From Saprospiraceae bacterium (lineage in GTDB: Bacteria; Bacteroidota; Bacteroidia; Chitinophagales; Saprospiraceae), in NCBI GenBank assembly GCA_017995875.1, contig JAGOIB010000025.1, positions 1-21,786 on the forward strand: a stretch of DNA of 21,786 bases, read 5' to 3'. The translations under genes were made by a program, and so were the position numbers. Under the pieces are notes generated by a model. It did no database searches. It saw only the letters and a program-made list of their open reading frames with translations, and was not told the DNA's origin. Below, in pieces: positions 7,950 through 15,820 of this stretch. Each line of letters starts with the position of its first letter. Position 1 is the first letter of the stretch.

Positions 7950-7984
7950 AGATGCCAGATCCCAGATAATAGATGCCAGACTCA
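7950..7984 (+). repeat. degenerate 7-bp array after radA
   Basis: Five consecutive heptamers all begin AGA: AGATGCC, AGATCCC, AGATAAT, AGATGCC, AGACTCA. The array starts 4 bases after the radA stop codon. A 10-bp direct repeat AGATGCCAGA (7950-7959 and 7971-7980) is the most conserved part. Confidence 0.7.
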
Positions 7985-8027
7985 TGACTAAATATTTCCT
8001 ATAGATGCACACACCCATTGCTTACAC

Positions 8028-8091
8028 TTCTCACGTTCTCACGTTCTCACGCTCTCACGTTCTTACGTTCTTACGCTCTTACGCTCTTACG
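8028..8091 (+). repeat. 8-bp tandem array directly before the DUF393 start codon
   Basis: Eight contiguous octamers: TTCTCACG three times, CTCTCACG, TTCTTACG twice, CTCTTACG twice. The array ends two bases before the ATG at 8094, so it occupies the place where a ribosome binding site would be. The unit matches the octamer next to the rhomboid gene (266-297), in the same orientation on the + strand. Confidence 0.92.
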
Positions 8092-8093
8092 GT

Positions 8094-8483
8094 ATGAGGG
8101 TCATTTTCTTCGACGGCAACTGCCCTATGTGTCACTCCTGGGTGAAGCGGATCATTCGTTGGGATAAAGCTAAGTTGTTCAAATTTTCCCCGTTGGAGGG
8201 TGACCTTGCGCATAAGACATTGTCGCCATTGCTACCTGACTACATCAAGGAAGACACTATTATTTTATACAACGATGGCCAGGTGTTACTGAGGAGTGAT
8301 GCTGCCCTGAAAATCATGGAAATCCTAGGATTCCCGTACAATGTTTTTGTTGCGGGACGACTGTCACCTAAAAGTTTACGAGATGGAATTTACCGTTGGG
8401 TTGCAAACCGTCGCTATACCTATGGAAAGAGATATGATAGTTGTCCGCTGCCTCCGGTTGAATGGAGAGACCGTTTTGTTTAG
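8094..8483 (+). CDS. thiol-disulfide oxidoreductase DCC family protein (DUF393)
   Basis: A 129-residue protein of the DCC/DUF393 (YuxK-like) family, predicted to have a thioredoxin-like fold and thiol-disulfide redox activity; the physiological substrate is not known. The family signature DGNCPMCH (residues 7-14) supplies the redox pair Cys10/Cys13. The C-terminal part shows NRRYTYGKRYDSCPLPP (100-116), matching the basic-aromatic block and Cys common in the family. No signal peptide or membrane segment is apparent, so a cytoplasmic location is likely. The gene follows radA by 148 bases on the same strand. It is bracketed by an octamer array that ends 2 bases before its ATG and a heptamer array that starts within its TAG stop. 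No ribosome binding site is visible. Confidence 0.88.
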   Translation: MRVIFFDGNCPMCHSWVKRIIRWDKAKLFKFSPLEGDLAHKTLSPLLPDYIKEDTIILYNDGQVLLRSDAALKIMEILGFPYNVFVAGRLSPKSLRDGIYRWVANRRYTYGKRYDSCPLPPVEWRDRFV

Positions 8484-8540
8484 TGAAGAGTGAAAAGTGA
8501 AAAGTGAAGAGTGAAGAGTGAAAAGTGAAGAGTGAAAAGT
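8482..8540 (+). repeat. 7-bp tandem array starting inside the DUF393 stop codon
   Basis: Eight heptamers AGTGAAG/AGTGAAA plus a partial AGT run without interruption from the second base of the TAG stop codon. Each unit contains TGA, and the 7-bp period places it in all three frames. The array is purine-rich on the coding strand of the upstream gene. Confidence 0.93.
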
Positions 8541-8670
8541 TGGCATTTTGTTGGATAGACAAAATCTTTTGGGACATGCCTAAAAGGAATTATAAGATTC
8601 GCAATTAGCTCATTCTTAGAGCTTTTAAGAAGATTGTACTGGCTATCTGGGATTTTTTGGGATAAACTTT

Positions 8671-8678
8671 TATATTTG
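8671..8678 (+). promoter_or_regulatory. -7 promoter element of the tRNA gene
   Basis: TATATTTG is an exact TAnnTTTG match and ends 12 bases before the tRNA 5' end, a normal distance for a start site just upstream of the mature RNA. A well-spaced -33 TTTG was not found; the nearest is only 11 bases away. Confidence 0.6.
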
Positions 8679-8690
8679 CAGTCCTTTTTT

Positions 8691-8764
8691 GGCGTGGTAG
8701 CTCAGATGGTTAGAGCGTGCGATTCATAATCGCAAGGTCGGCGGTTCAATCCCGCCTCACGCTA
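8691..8764 (+). tRNA. tRNA with CAU anticodon (probably Met)
   Basis: A complete cloverleaf of 74 bases can be drawn. The acceptor arms are GGCGTGG/TCACGCT with G-U at both ends, and the D arm is GCTC/GAGC. The anticodon stem is TGCGA/TCGCA around the loop TTCATAA, which gives anticodon CAU. The T arm is GGCGG/CCGCC around TTCAATC. The discriminator is A and CCA is not encoded. The lack of an initiator-type acceptor end argues against tRNA-fMet. Elongator Met is most likely, but a CAU tRNA later modified to lysidine (Ile2) cannot be excluded by eye. The gene stands alone. Confidence 0.93.
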
Positions 8765-8850
8765 CTCTTTTAAGTTGAAAACAAAACGCATCAATGTCTG
8801 GTCAGGTACATTGTCTTTACCTCTTGCATTGTTTTTTCACTTCTACCTTG

Positions 8851-8885
8851 TTCCCTGCCCCTTGCTCCCTGCCCCTTGCTCCCTG
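8851..8885 (-). repeat. 7-bp tandem array at the 3' end of the giant surface-protein gene
   Basis: Five heptamers alternate in two types on the + strand: TTCCCTG, CCCCTTG, CTCCCTG, CCCCTTG, CTCCCTG. They lie one base beyond the stop codon (8887-8889) of the giant gene. On its coding strand they are G/A-rich. Unlike most other arrays here, the units carry no stop codon. Confidence 0.85.
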
Positions 8886-8886
8886 C

Positions 8887-11800
8887 CTACCTCATCAACG
8901 TAACGTCACCCGTAACAATGATCGTTTTACCATATATAGTCTGCAATTCAGCAAAATAGGTGTAAACAGCAGGATTCATCGGCTTGCCGGCGAGGGTTCC
9001 ATCCCAGCTATTTTGTGGATCATTAGGAGCAACATCAGATGCTGAAAAGATCAACTCGCCCCAACGATCATAAATCCGGATCACATTTACCCGGGTAATT
9101 TCAGCATTGCTCTGCACAAAAAACAATTCGTTGATCCCATCCCCATTCGGAGAAAAGATATTGGGAATAAAGGATTGCGGTGGAATGTAGTCCAGTGTCT
9201 GGCACTCTATCGTGGCCGAGGATGGGCCGCATGCCGTTGGCCCCGATGCTTCTACCGTTATACTGACCGGCGTTCCGTCCGGCAGGTTAGTAATCGAATA
9301 CGTATTGCCAGAAACTTTTCCACTTCCGAGTGAACTTGTTACTTGATATTGATCGGCACCAATGACCGGCTCCCATTCAACGACCAACGAATAATAATCT
9401 TCTTCAAGACAAATGATCTGAGGAGTACCAAGGGGTTCATCAATTTGTACTGGTTGCCTAAAAGTATCAGAAATGCATCCGTTATCATCGATCATCAAAC
9501 TCAACAAATAATCCCCTGCCGTATTCCATTGGATATTGAAATCAAACGGCAAACTTCCTGACACTAGCTGACTTCCTGAAAGATCCCAAATAAAATCTGC
9601 AGTCGCAACGGAGATTCCTGAAAATTCAACATGCAATGTGCTGTCAATACAAGGAACACCCGATACGTCAAATAAAGACAAAGGTGTCTGGCGAATAACC
9701 ACATTTATACCTGAATTGTAAATGCAACCATCGTTTTCAACTTTTACTGTGATTGAATTCACGCCCACATTGGCAAGGGTTGGATTAAATATTCCAGATG
9801 GATCGCTTACACCAGGCCCAGCCCACACAATCGTCGAGTTACCTGAAAGTCCACTTATGTTTAAGTCAAGTTGAATCGGATCATCATCTGAACAAAGGAT
9901 CCCCGGATCTGTGATAGACAATACTGCAGGTGGACATTGTTTTGTCCGACAAGTAGTAGCAACTGTATCACTGTTATTACATGGAGCTGTCCCTATAGAC
10001 CAAAGTTGAAGCGTTACTGAATCCCCTTCCTGAAGATTATCAATTAGTAAGGTTGAAGTGTTGGTGAGAATGGTTCCTGTAGGTGATCCCTCGTTGACCA
10101 CATACTGATAACCGAACTGTGTCGCGCCGGGTGACCAGTCAAACTGTACAGCATTTAATGAAATGGACTGACAATCCAAAACAGGTAAGGACGGAGGATC
10201 ATTTAAAAATACTTGCGCTGATAAATCATATATGCATCCCGTAATATTGTCTTCCCATGTATAAAGTATGGAAGTACTCATACCGCTAACCAGAGCAGGA
10301 TACAAGGTGTCGCCCGATATCCCCTGGCCACTAAATTGCCCACCCGGAGGAGTAGCATTGAGAACAACATATGGCACATCCTTGCAATACACTGTATTCA
10401 ATCCCTGAAATGTCAACGTCTGAGGAGGACACACATCTGTGATACAACTAATGGAACTCGTCAAGGGCATCGTACATATGCCATTGAAGATAGCGGTGAC
10501 CCACAACGTAAGTGTATCTCCTTGTGCTAAACTGCCCAGGCTAAATTCATTTAATGTACTTGAAAGATTGGTTGCAATCAATTGCCCATTGATGGCGTAG
10601 TCCAACTCATATCCTGATGCTACTGTTGACCATGACACTGCAAGTGAATCTATGGATGAAAATGCACATGTAAGTAATGGAGTGTAAGAACTTTCAACTT
10701 CGATAGAAACCTGTGCGAGATTAGACGTGCACCCATCCGCTGCAACCAAAGCATAAAGTGTATCGCCCGTCGTCGTAAACGTTGCAGGATTTGTCAGCGT
10801 ATCAGTACCCATACTATCCGTAAACCAATACACCGGCCCACTGCCACCACTGATATCGATTTCTGAGAGTGTCAAATCAATGACCGCTGTATCATGGTCT
10901 GTAACACAGATTTCAAGGTCTACCGGGGTAGCTGTAAGGCTATCGACAACTGTAACGGTTACCGGGACAACTGGTGAAACACAAAATCCATTTGTTACAG
11001 TTGCATAGACAATGGTATCCATCGTTACAAAAGCACCAGGATTGATTAACGGAATCGTTGTTGAAGTATCGGCATACCATGCTACCATTCCGGAGTTGTT
11101 ACTCACCAAAGCATCTATAGATGTTAGGTCCACTGTAACTTCCCCATTGGCATCGCCACATTTTTTTATGGTGAATGGAGTAGAGATAGGTGTTGTCAGG
11201 GTTGAGAGATAGATAGGCACCAGTTCAGAAAAGCAAACACCATCTGTTGAGATTGCATACAATGTATCATTAGACGATAATGGAAAGGTAGTATCGTTAA
11301 CGATTTCATTGGCAAAAGAGGCGTCATAATACCAATGAACCTGATTGTTATTTCCAGTCAACATCGTGTCTGATTCTGTAAGATCAATTGATATAGTATC
11401 ACCGAATGGAATACAATACTCCAGCACGATGGAATTAGTGACCAAAGCGGTTGAGACGGATAGGTTGACAATTGCTGGTCCTGCGACACAAGCACCATTA
11501 GAAACTGTAGCGTAAATAGTTGTATCCCCAGTTAAAAAAGAGGTTGGATTCGTAATAGATATATTGAGGGATGAGTCTGCATACCAAAGTACATTACCAC
11601 TATTTCCACTGATCATCATATCAAAGCCTGATAAACTGATAATAATCTGGCCATTCAAATTACCACAGAAATTTGCATTGATACTTGTAGCCTGTGGTGA
11701 AGGAAGCACAATAAGGTCAACGGCCACTATATCAGAAACACATGTGCCTGCTGTGACATGTGCATACACGGTAGTATCCATACTCGGAAAAGAATCAGGA

Positions 11801-14115
11801 TTTGTTATGAGCATAGTTCCTGCTGAGTCCAGATACCAACTTACTATGCCACTACCACCACTGACAGCCCCATCAATGTTTAATAGATTGAACAAAGCTG
11901 CGCCACTCCCATCATCGCAGGCACTGGATTGTGCAGGCGTGGCTGAAACTGAATTGATGATCGTTAGATTGACAGGAATAAAACCGGAAAGGCATCCGTT
12001 CGCATTTAGCTGGGCATATACAGTGGTTCCCATTGTCAAATAGGAAGCTGGAGTAGCGATAAGAATTAGACCTTGCGCATCTTCAAACCACTGAACGGTT
12101 CCTTCTCCTCCGCTTACTTCAGGTTCTGCAAGTATAAGATTGAATGAGCCTTGTCCGCTGGAGTCCGCACATGTTTCTAAAGTAGTTGGATTACCCACCG
12201 GACTTTGAATCACATTCAAAATGATCTGGACTGCATCAGATACACAAAGCCCATTGTCTACGGTCGCAAATATGACTGTTGATTCTGTGAGAAAAGCTCC
12301 GGGATTAGGTATGACTTCCATGAGGAATTCATCCAGGTACCAATACACGTCTCCGGCACCTCCACTGACCTGCATAGCGGAATCCCATAAATTAAACCAG
12401 GCCATGTCAGAACCGTTGTCACATCCATTGATCGTGATAGGAATACCCACAGGTGTTGGATTGACAATAAGGTCTACAGGAACCGGATCTGAGTAACAAA
12501 CACCATCAAAGACAACAGCATAAACAATCGTACTGGTAGTTTGAAAAGCACCGGGCGAAGTTATCGGATCCAACAATTCAATTTCGAGATACCATTCCAC
12601 GGAACCATTACCGGCGCTTATGGCTAATTCAAGTAGCGTGAGATCAAACACTGCTTCATCATTTTCATCTCCACACAATTCCATGCCGGAAGGATATCCA
12701 ATGGGTAGAAGATCTACTACCAATTCAATTTCGACAGGATCGGATGTGCAGGTCCCATCATCAACTGTAGCATAAACGGTACCAGAGCCGGATACAAATG
12801 AAGAAGGATCCGGAATTGGATTATTGAGACCAGGGTCAAGGTACCACGATACATTTCCATTTCCTCCACTGACGATGCCATCCAACGTTGTGAGATCAAA
12901 CGTGGTCATTTCATTATCCTCCTCACATTGATTGAATGTAGTAGCCGTGGGTATTGGTGAAGGGATGATGTTTAATTCAACAGGAACAGGATCCGACAGA
13001 CAGGATCCATTATCAACGACGGCATAAATGGTGGCTGTACCGGAAAGATAATTGGAAGGAGTTGAAATGGGACCAGTCAAATCCATGTTTTCAAACCACA
13101 ATACATTGAAGCCTGCACCCAAATTAATGATGTCTTCAATAGTCGTAAGATCGAATATATCTTCACTGTTTTCGGAACACAGATCAATTCCGGCAGGTTG
13201 TGCCATTGGGTCACCGGGAGAAACATCAATAGTCATCTGCAGTTCTTCTGTACATCCCTGAGAATCTGTGATGGTGACCGTATAGATGTCAGGAAGAAGG
13301 TCGCTGATATCCTGCGTACTTTCACCATTGGACCAGTCATAGGTATAAGGAGGAATTCCATCGTGAGGAGTGATATCAATGGCGCCATTGGGGGAATCAG
13401 GACAAGTTGCATTGGAAACAGAAACTTCTGTATCAAAATCTACAGGGCAGCAAACGCCTCCACCACAGTCGATCGTAATAGCTTCGCCATTCATGCTGAG
13501 CAATAACATTGTTGGCATCGTAATGTCGCCGGTATACCATACAATGCTGTCAATTCCACTTGAAACCAGGAGATCAAGATTGATGGTATTGTTGCATCCG
13601 ATATCCTCGATGACACCACCATCTGTGCAACAGGCGGACCAACTCCAGTTGCCAGTAATCAACGGAGGGGCTCCGTTAAATTCTCCTGCATCATCTTCCA
13701 CAGAGACATAGGCTGTCGGAGGAAGACAATTGGCTTCAAACTCCATGGTGCCACCGGTACCACTGTTAGCAATATCAGCTATCAGGAAGAGGCTTACAAT
13801 CCCGGTATTGATGTCTTCGTAAAGAAATAAAATCAGTCCATTATTAAGTTCAAGTCCAGTATTGGCACTTGATCCATTCGGGGTATTGTAACTGTAATAG
13901 GCAGAAGCAGAAACATTACCCTGCAGTGCTGAGATCGGATACGTGGTGCCATCTTGTGTGATAGAACAATTACAAACTAAAGGTGTGACAATAATTGGTT
14001 CATTGGCAGGTGTCTTAAGTATATTTTGATCAACCTGATGGCTTGTTGGCAAGCTTCCGGTTAAGAAAGGGATGGCAAGAACTGTCCAGAAGAGATTGTG
14101 GATGAGTGTTAGCAC
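8887..14115 (-). CDS. giant T9SS-exported surface protein with Ig-like repeats and gliding-motility C-terminal domain
   Basis: A 1742-residue secreted protein, probably a cell-surface adhesin; its ligand is unknown. The N-terminus has a hydrophobic signal-like segment (residues 1-20). A SprB/PKD-like module lies at about 225-300 (PPYTYDWSNGESTQDISDL). Ten tandem units of about 84 residues cover 303-1144; each has two conserved cysteines, a central VxWYxD core and a TxVYAxVxxGxC strand. Three fibronectin-III-like modules alternate with Ig/PKD-like segments (about 1145-1647). The C-terminal 95 residues (1648-1742) start FIPNIFSPNGDGINELF and contain YDRWGELIF and WDGT, the type B type IX secretion/gliding-motility sorting domain. 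The frame has no suitable ATG. GTG at 14113-14115 is the best start and gives an n-region without a basic residue, so the true 5' end is uncertain. Confidence 0.88.
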   Translation of the reverse strand: MLTLIHNLFWTVLAIPFLTGSLPTSHQVDQNILKTPANEPIIVTPLVCNCSITQDGTTYPISALQGNVSASAYYSYNTPNGSSANTGLELNNGLILFLYEDINTGIVSLFLIADIANSGTGGTMEFEANCLPPTAYVSVEDDAGEFNGAPPLITGNWSWSACCTDGGVIEDIGCNNTINLDLLVSSGIDSIVWYTGDITMPTMLLLSMNGEAITIDCGGGVCCPVDFDTEVSVSNATCPDSPNGAIDITPHDGIPPYTYDWSNGESTQDISDLLPDIYTVTITDSQGCTEELQMTIDVSPGDPMAQPAGIDLCSENSEDIFDLTTIEDIINLGAGFNVLWFENMDLTGPISTPSNYLSGTATIYAVVDNGSCLSDPVPVELNIIPSPIPTATTFNQCEEDNEMTTFDLTTLDGIVSGGNGNVSWYLDPGLNNPIPDPSSFVSGSGTVYATVDDGTCTSDPVEIELVVDLLPIGYPSGMELCGDENDEAVFDLTLLELAISAGNGSVEWYLEIELLDPITSPGAFQTTSTIVYAVVFDGVCYSDPVPVDLIVNPTPVGIPITINGCDNGSDMAWFNLWDSAMQVSGGAGDVYWYLDEFLMEVIPNPGAFLTESTVIFATVDNGLCVSDAVQIILNVIQSPVGNPTTLETCADSSGQGSFNLILAEPEVSGGEGTVQWFEDAQGLILIATPASYLTMGTTVYAQLNANGCLSGFIPVNLTIINSVSATPAQSSACDDGSGAALFNLLNIDGAVSGGSGIVSWYLDSAGTMLITNPDSFPSMDTTVYAHVTAGTCVSDIVAVDLIVLPSPQATSINANFCGNLNGQIIISLSGFDMMISGNSGNVLWYADSSLNISITNPTSFLTGDTTIYATVSNGACVAGPAIVNLSVSTALVTNSIVLEYCIPFGDTISIDLTESDTMLTGNNNQVHWYYDASFANEIVNDTTFPLSSNDTLYAISTDGVCFSELVPIYLSTLTTPISTPFTIKKCGDANGEVTVDLTSIDALVSNNSGMVAWYADTSTTIPLINPGAFVTMDTIVYATVTNGFCVSPVVPVTVTVVDSLTATPVDLEICVTDHDTAVIDLTLSEIDISGGSGPVYWFTDSMGTDTLTNPATFTTTGDTLYALVAADGCTSNLAQVSIEVESSYTPLLTCAFSSIDSLAVSWSTVASGYELDYAINGQLIATNLSSTLNEFSLGSLAQGDTLTLWVTAIFNGICTMPLTSSISCITDVCPPQTLTFQGLNTVYCKDVPYVVLNATPPGGQFSGQGISGDTLYPALVSGMSTSILYTWEDNITGCIYDLSAQVFLNDPPSLPVLDCQSISLNAVQFDWSPGATQFGYQYVVNEGSPTGTILTNTSTLLIDNLQEGDSVTLQLWSIGTAPCNNSDTVATTCRTKQCPPAVLSITDPGILCSDDDPIQLDLNISGLSGNSTIVWAGPGVSDPSGIFNPTLANVGVNSITVKVENDGCIYNSGINVVIRQTPLSLFDVSGVPCIDSTLHVEFSGISVATADFIWDLSGSQLVSGSLPFDFNIQWNTAGDYLLSLMIDDNGCISDTFRQPVQIDEPLGTPQIICLEEDYYSLVVEWEPVIGADQYQVTSSLGSGKVSGNTYSITNLPDGTPVSITVEASGPTACGPSSATIECQTLDYIPPQSFIPNIFSPNGDGINELFFVQSNAEITRVNVIRIYDRWGELIFSASDVAPNDPQNSWDGTLAGKPMNPAVYTYFAELQTIYGKTIIVTGDVTLMR
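10684..13209 (-). repeat. ten 252-bp coding repeats in the giant surface protein
   Basis: Ten consecutive units of about 84 codons (residues 303-1144) are diverged at sequence level but keep length and landmarks: Cys near unit position 10, FDL/FNL, VSGGxGxVxWYxD, a conserved NPxxF, TTVYAxV and a second Cys near position 70. The cysteine pair suggests an intradomain disulfide after export. The pattern resembles the Ig-like domains often found beside CHU_C/gliding C-terminal domains. Confidence 0.85.
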
Positions 14116-14264
14116 CTTGAGCCGGTTTTGATCGTATAAAGGGTGTTTTGATGATCAATCTGGTCTGGTTTTTTTATTACCCTGACCATTTGGTGGCTCT
14201 CTGTGGGACAGTAAAATAGGAATTATTGGTTGCAATCCAAACAGAAATTGAAACCCAACAAAAA
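14116..14264. other. short spacer upstream of the giant gene
   Basis: About 150 bases between the giant gene and the array after the TPR gene. I see no consensus TAnnTTTG box on the minus strand; TATTTTAC near 14212-14219 is the closest. No gene and no terminator hairpin were found. Confidence 0.4.
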
Positions 14265-14306
14265 CTTCTAACTTCTAACCTCTAACTTCTAACTCCTCAC
14301 TTCTCA
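14265..14306 (-). repeat. 7-bp tandem array overlapping the end of the TPR gene
   Basis: Six heptamers on the + strand: CTTCTAA twice, CCTCTAA, CTTCTAA, CTCCTCA, CTTCTCA. The last two units run into the coding sequence. The stop codon TGA (14297-14299 reversed) is the end of CTCCTCA, and the next unit encodes the final Glu-Lys. On the coding strand the units read GAAGTTA-like and are purine-rich, with a TAG created at each junction. Confidence 0.9.
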
Positions 14307-15778
14307 ATTCTATTAAGCCCTATCCTTGCCTTTTGATGCAGGCTCGAACTATAGGTATCGGGAATCATCTCAAGACACATGGTGTAATATTTTGAAGCCA
14401 GTTCCATATTGCCAAGCGACTCATGAATAATGCCACACTGAAGCGCTGCACTACATGCAAAATAAAATTTTTCATACTGTCCTGTCGTAATGGTCAGTGT
14501 GAGATAATGCAGTGCTTCTGCATTAGCTTTCTGCGCCTGGAGAATCCTCCCTTTTCTATATAGAAATTCGAGTCGATGTCCATGTTGGTTGAGCGAAGTA
14601 TATAAGGAAGCAGTAAGGATCTCAATTGCTTTATCATAATAACCACCATCATAATATAATCTGCTCCGAAGTAATACCGGATGTGGAGTGGCATGCATCT
14701 CCGCTTCTTGCATGGCTTGCTGATCTTCGTCTGTTGTATTTGCCCCCTTGATGAGGATCTGTTGCATCTGATTAAAATACCCGGTACGATCTCCTTTTAA
14801 CAGCGCATACCAGGCTAGTTTTTGATGGGCTTCTTTAATGAAGTGTTTTCCCTTGTGCAGTACGAGGAAATTCTTGAAATAGAGATCTGCATCTGCATCT
14901 CCGCGAAACAGCTTGCATTCGCCAAGCATAAAATCCAGGAAAGGAACGTGCAGTGCACTTTGCACACCTACCTGTTCAGATAATACATGGATAGCGTCAT
15001 CATTTTTGCCATCTTCTATCAGGAGGTTTGCCATGAGATATTGGACAACTTTACTGTCAGGGTTTTTGCCCAGATAGGTATTGATCAGCTGCAGTCCTTT
15101 TTTAGGTTGATTATTTAACCTGCCCTCTGCGATGGCTGCAAAAAGAACTGTTTCCTCAAAAAAGATATTGTTTTCAGCAGTGGAGGTACGAAGTATATAA
15201 TACAATTCTTTGAGACCTTCTTCGATAGTGCCATGCATACTGGTGACCATGGAGACCAGCCATCTGTATTGGTCCGGTACCGCACCGAATGCTGCTTTCA
15301 GACCAGCGTATAATCTGAGATTAGCCAGATCATCGGGATACAGTTTTTGATTTTTACGAAGCAGTTTAAATGCCTTATTGATTTCAGAGGCTGCTGAAAT
15401 AAACTCCCCTTGTTGCATATGTAATGCGCATTGATGCAAATGGATTTGTCCCTGCGCCATCAATGCTAATGGATTCGTCTCAGGGACCAGATAGATTTTT
15501 TCTAACCGGAGTGTAGATGCTTCAATAAAATCCGGAATCTCCCTTATGTCTTCCCGAACAAATATATTGAGAAACTCGCCATAGTCCTCCAGGTAAGGCC
15601 AGATACTATTTTCAGGATGGGTGATGGACTGAAGCTTGATGATACTGATTGCTTCATCAATACGCAAGGTGGAAATGAGAGAATAGGCTGTTTTAGCTTC
15701 GGGCGTCCAATACATCTCCTGGGCCGGAGATGCAGTACAAAAGCAAAAAAAAATCCAGGCACAAATAAAAGTCTTCAT
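14297..15778 (-). CDS. exported tetratricopeptide-repeat protein
   Basis: A 493-residue protein built almost wholly of helical pairs of TPR type after a signal peptide. TPR-like units are clearest near the C-terminus, for example YYDGGYYDKAIEILTASLY, FLYRKGRILQAQKANAEALHY and CGIIHESLGNMELASKYY. The partner and process are unknown; it most resembles scaffold-like TPR proteins of Bacteroidota. The frame is open to a GTG at 15800-15802, but the ATG at 15776-15778 gives a textbook signal peptide (MKTFICAWIFFCFCTASPAQ, cleavage near Ala-Gln), so I use that. The start and the signal-peptide codons lie inside a perfect terminator hairpin that ends the upstream operon. The stop codon lies inside a heptamer array. 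Confidence 0.8.
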   Translation of the reverse strand: MKTFICAWIFFCFCTASPAQEMYWTPEAKTAYSLISTLRIDEAISIIKLQSITHPENSIWPYLEDYGEFLNIFVREDIREIPDFIEASTLRLEKIYLVPETNPLALMAQGQIHLHQCALHMQQGEFISAASEINKAFKLLRKNQKLYPDDLANLRLYAGLKAAFGAVPDQYRWLVSMVTSMHGTIEEGLKELYYILRTSTAENNIFFEETVLFAAIAEGRLNNQPKKGLQLINTYLGKNPDSKVVQYLMANLLIEDGKNDDAIHVLSEQVGVQSALHVPFLDFMLGECKLFRGDADADLYFKNFLVLHKGKHFIKEAHQKLAWYALLKGDRTGYFNQMQQILIKGANTTDEDQQAMQEAEMHATPHPVLLRSRLYYDGGYYDKAIEILTASLYTSLNQHGHRLEFLYRKGRILQAQKANAEALHYLTLTITTGQYEKFYFACSAALQCGIIHESLGNMELASKYYTMCLEMIPDTYSSSLHQKARIGLNRIEK

Positions 15779-15790
15779 TTGTGCCTGGAT
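15745..15790 (-). terminator. intrinsic terminator overlapping the TPR gene start
   Basis: Two perfect 14-bp arms, ATCCAGGCACAAAT (15790-15777) and ATTTGTGCCTGGAT (15766-15753) on the minus strand, enclose a 10-base loop and run into a tract of nine T (15753-15745). The hairpin begins 31 bases after the stop of the zinc-ribbon gene and is therefore the natural terminator of the panD operon. The arm, loop and T tract are also codons 1-12 of the TPR gene. On the plus strand no T-run follows, so the direction is unambiguous. Confidence 0.85.
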
Positions 15791-15820
15791 GGGTATAGCC
15801 ACGTCGTGTGGAATGTATAA

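Noticed and set aside
8691..8764. Assignment as tRNA-Ile2 (lysidine-modified CAU)
   Set aside because: The anticodon arm looks similar, but elongator Met cannot be excluded without a covariance-model comparison; kept as CAU, probably Met.
8792..8813. CAATGT-N10-ACATTG hairpin between the tRNA and the giant gene
   Set aside because: Six weak pairs and no adjacent T-run on either strand; not enough for a terminator call.
14116..14160. Upstream frame from TTG (LIIKTPFIRSKPAQG...) as a frameshifted N-terminus of the giant protein
   Set aside because: It has no hydrophobic core for a signal peptide, while the frame from GTG 14115 does; no clear frameshift signal seen.
15779..15802. GTG at 15802 as TPR start
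   Set aside because: The 8 extra residues would precede a clean signal peptide that starts at the ATG at 15778.
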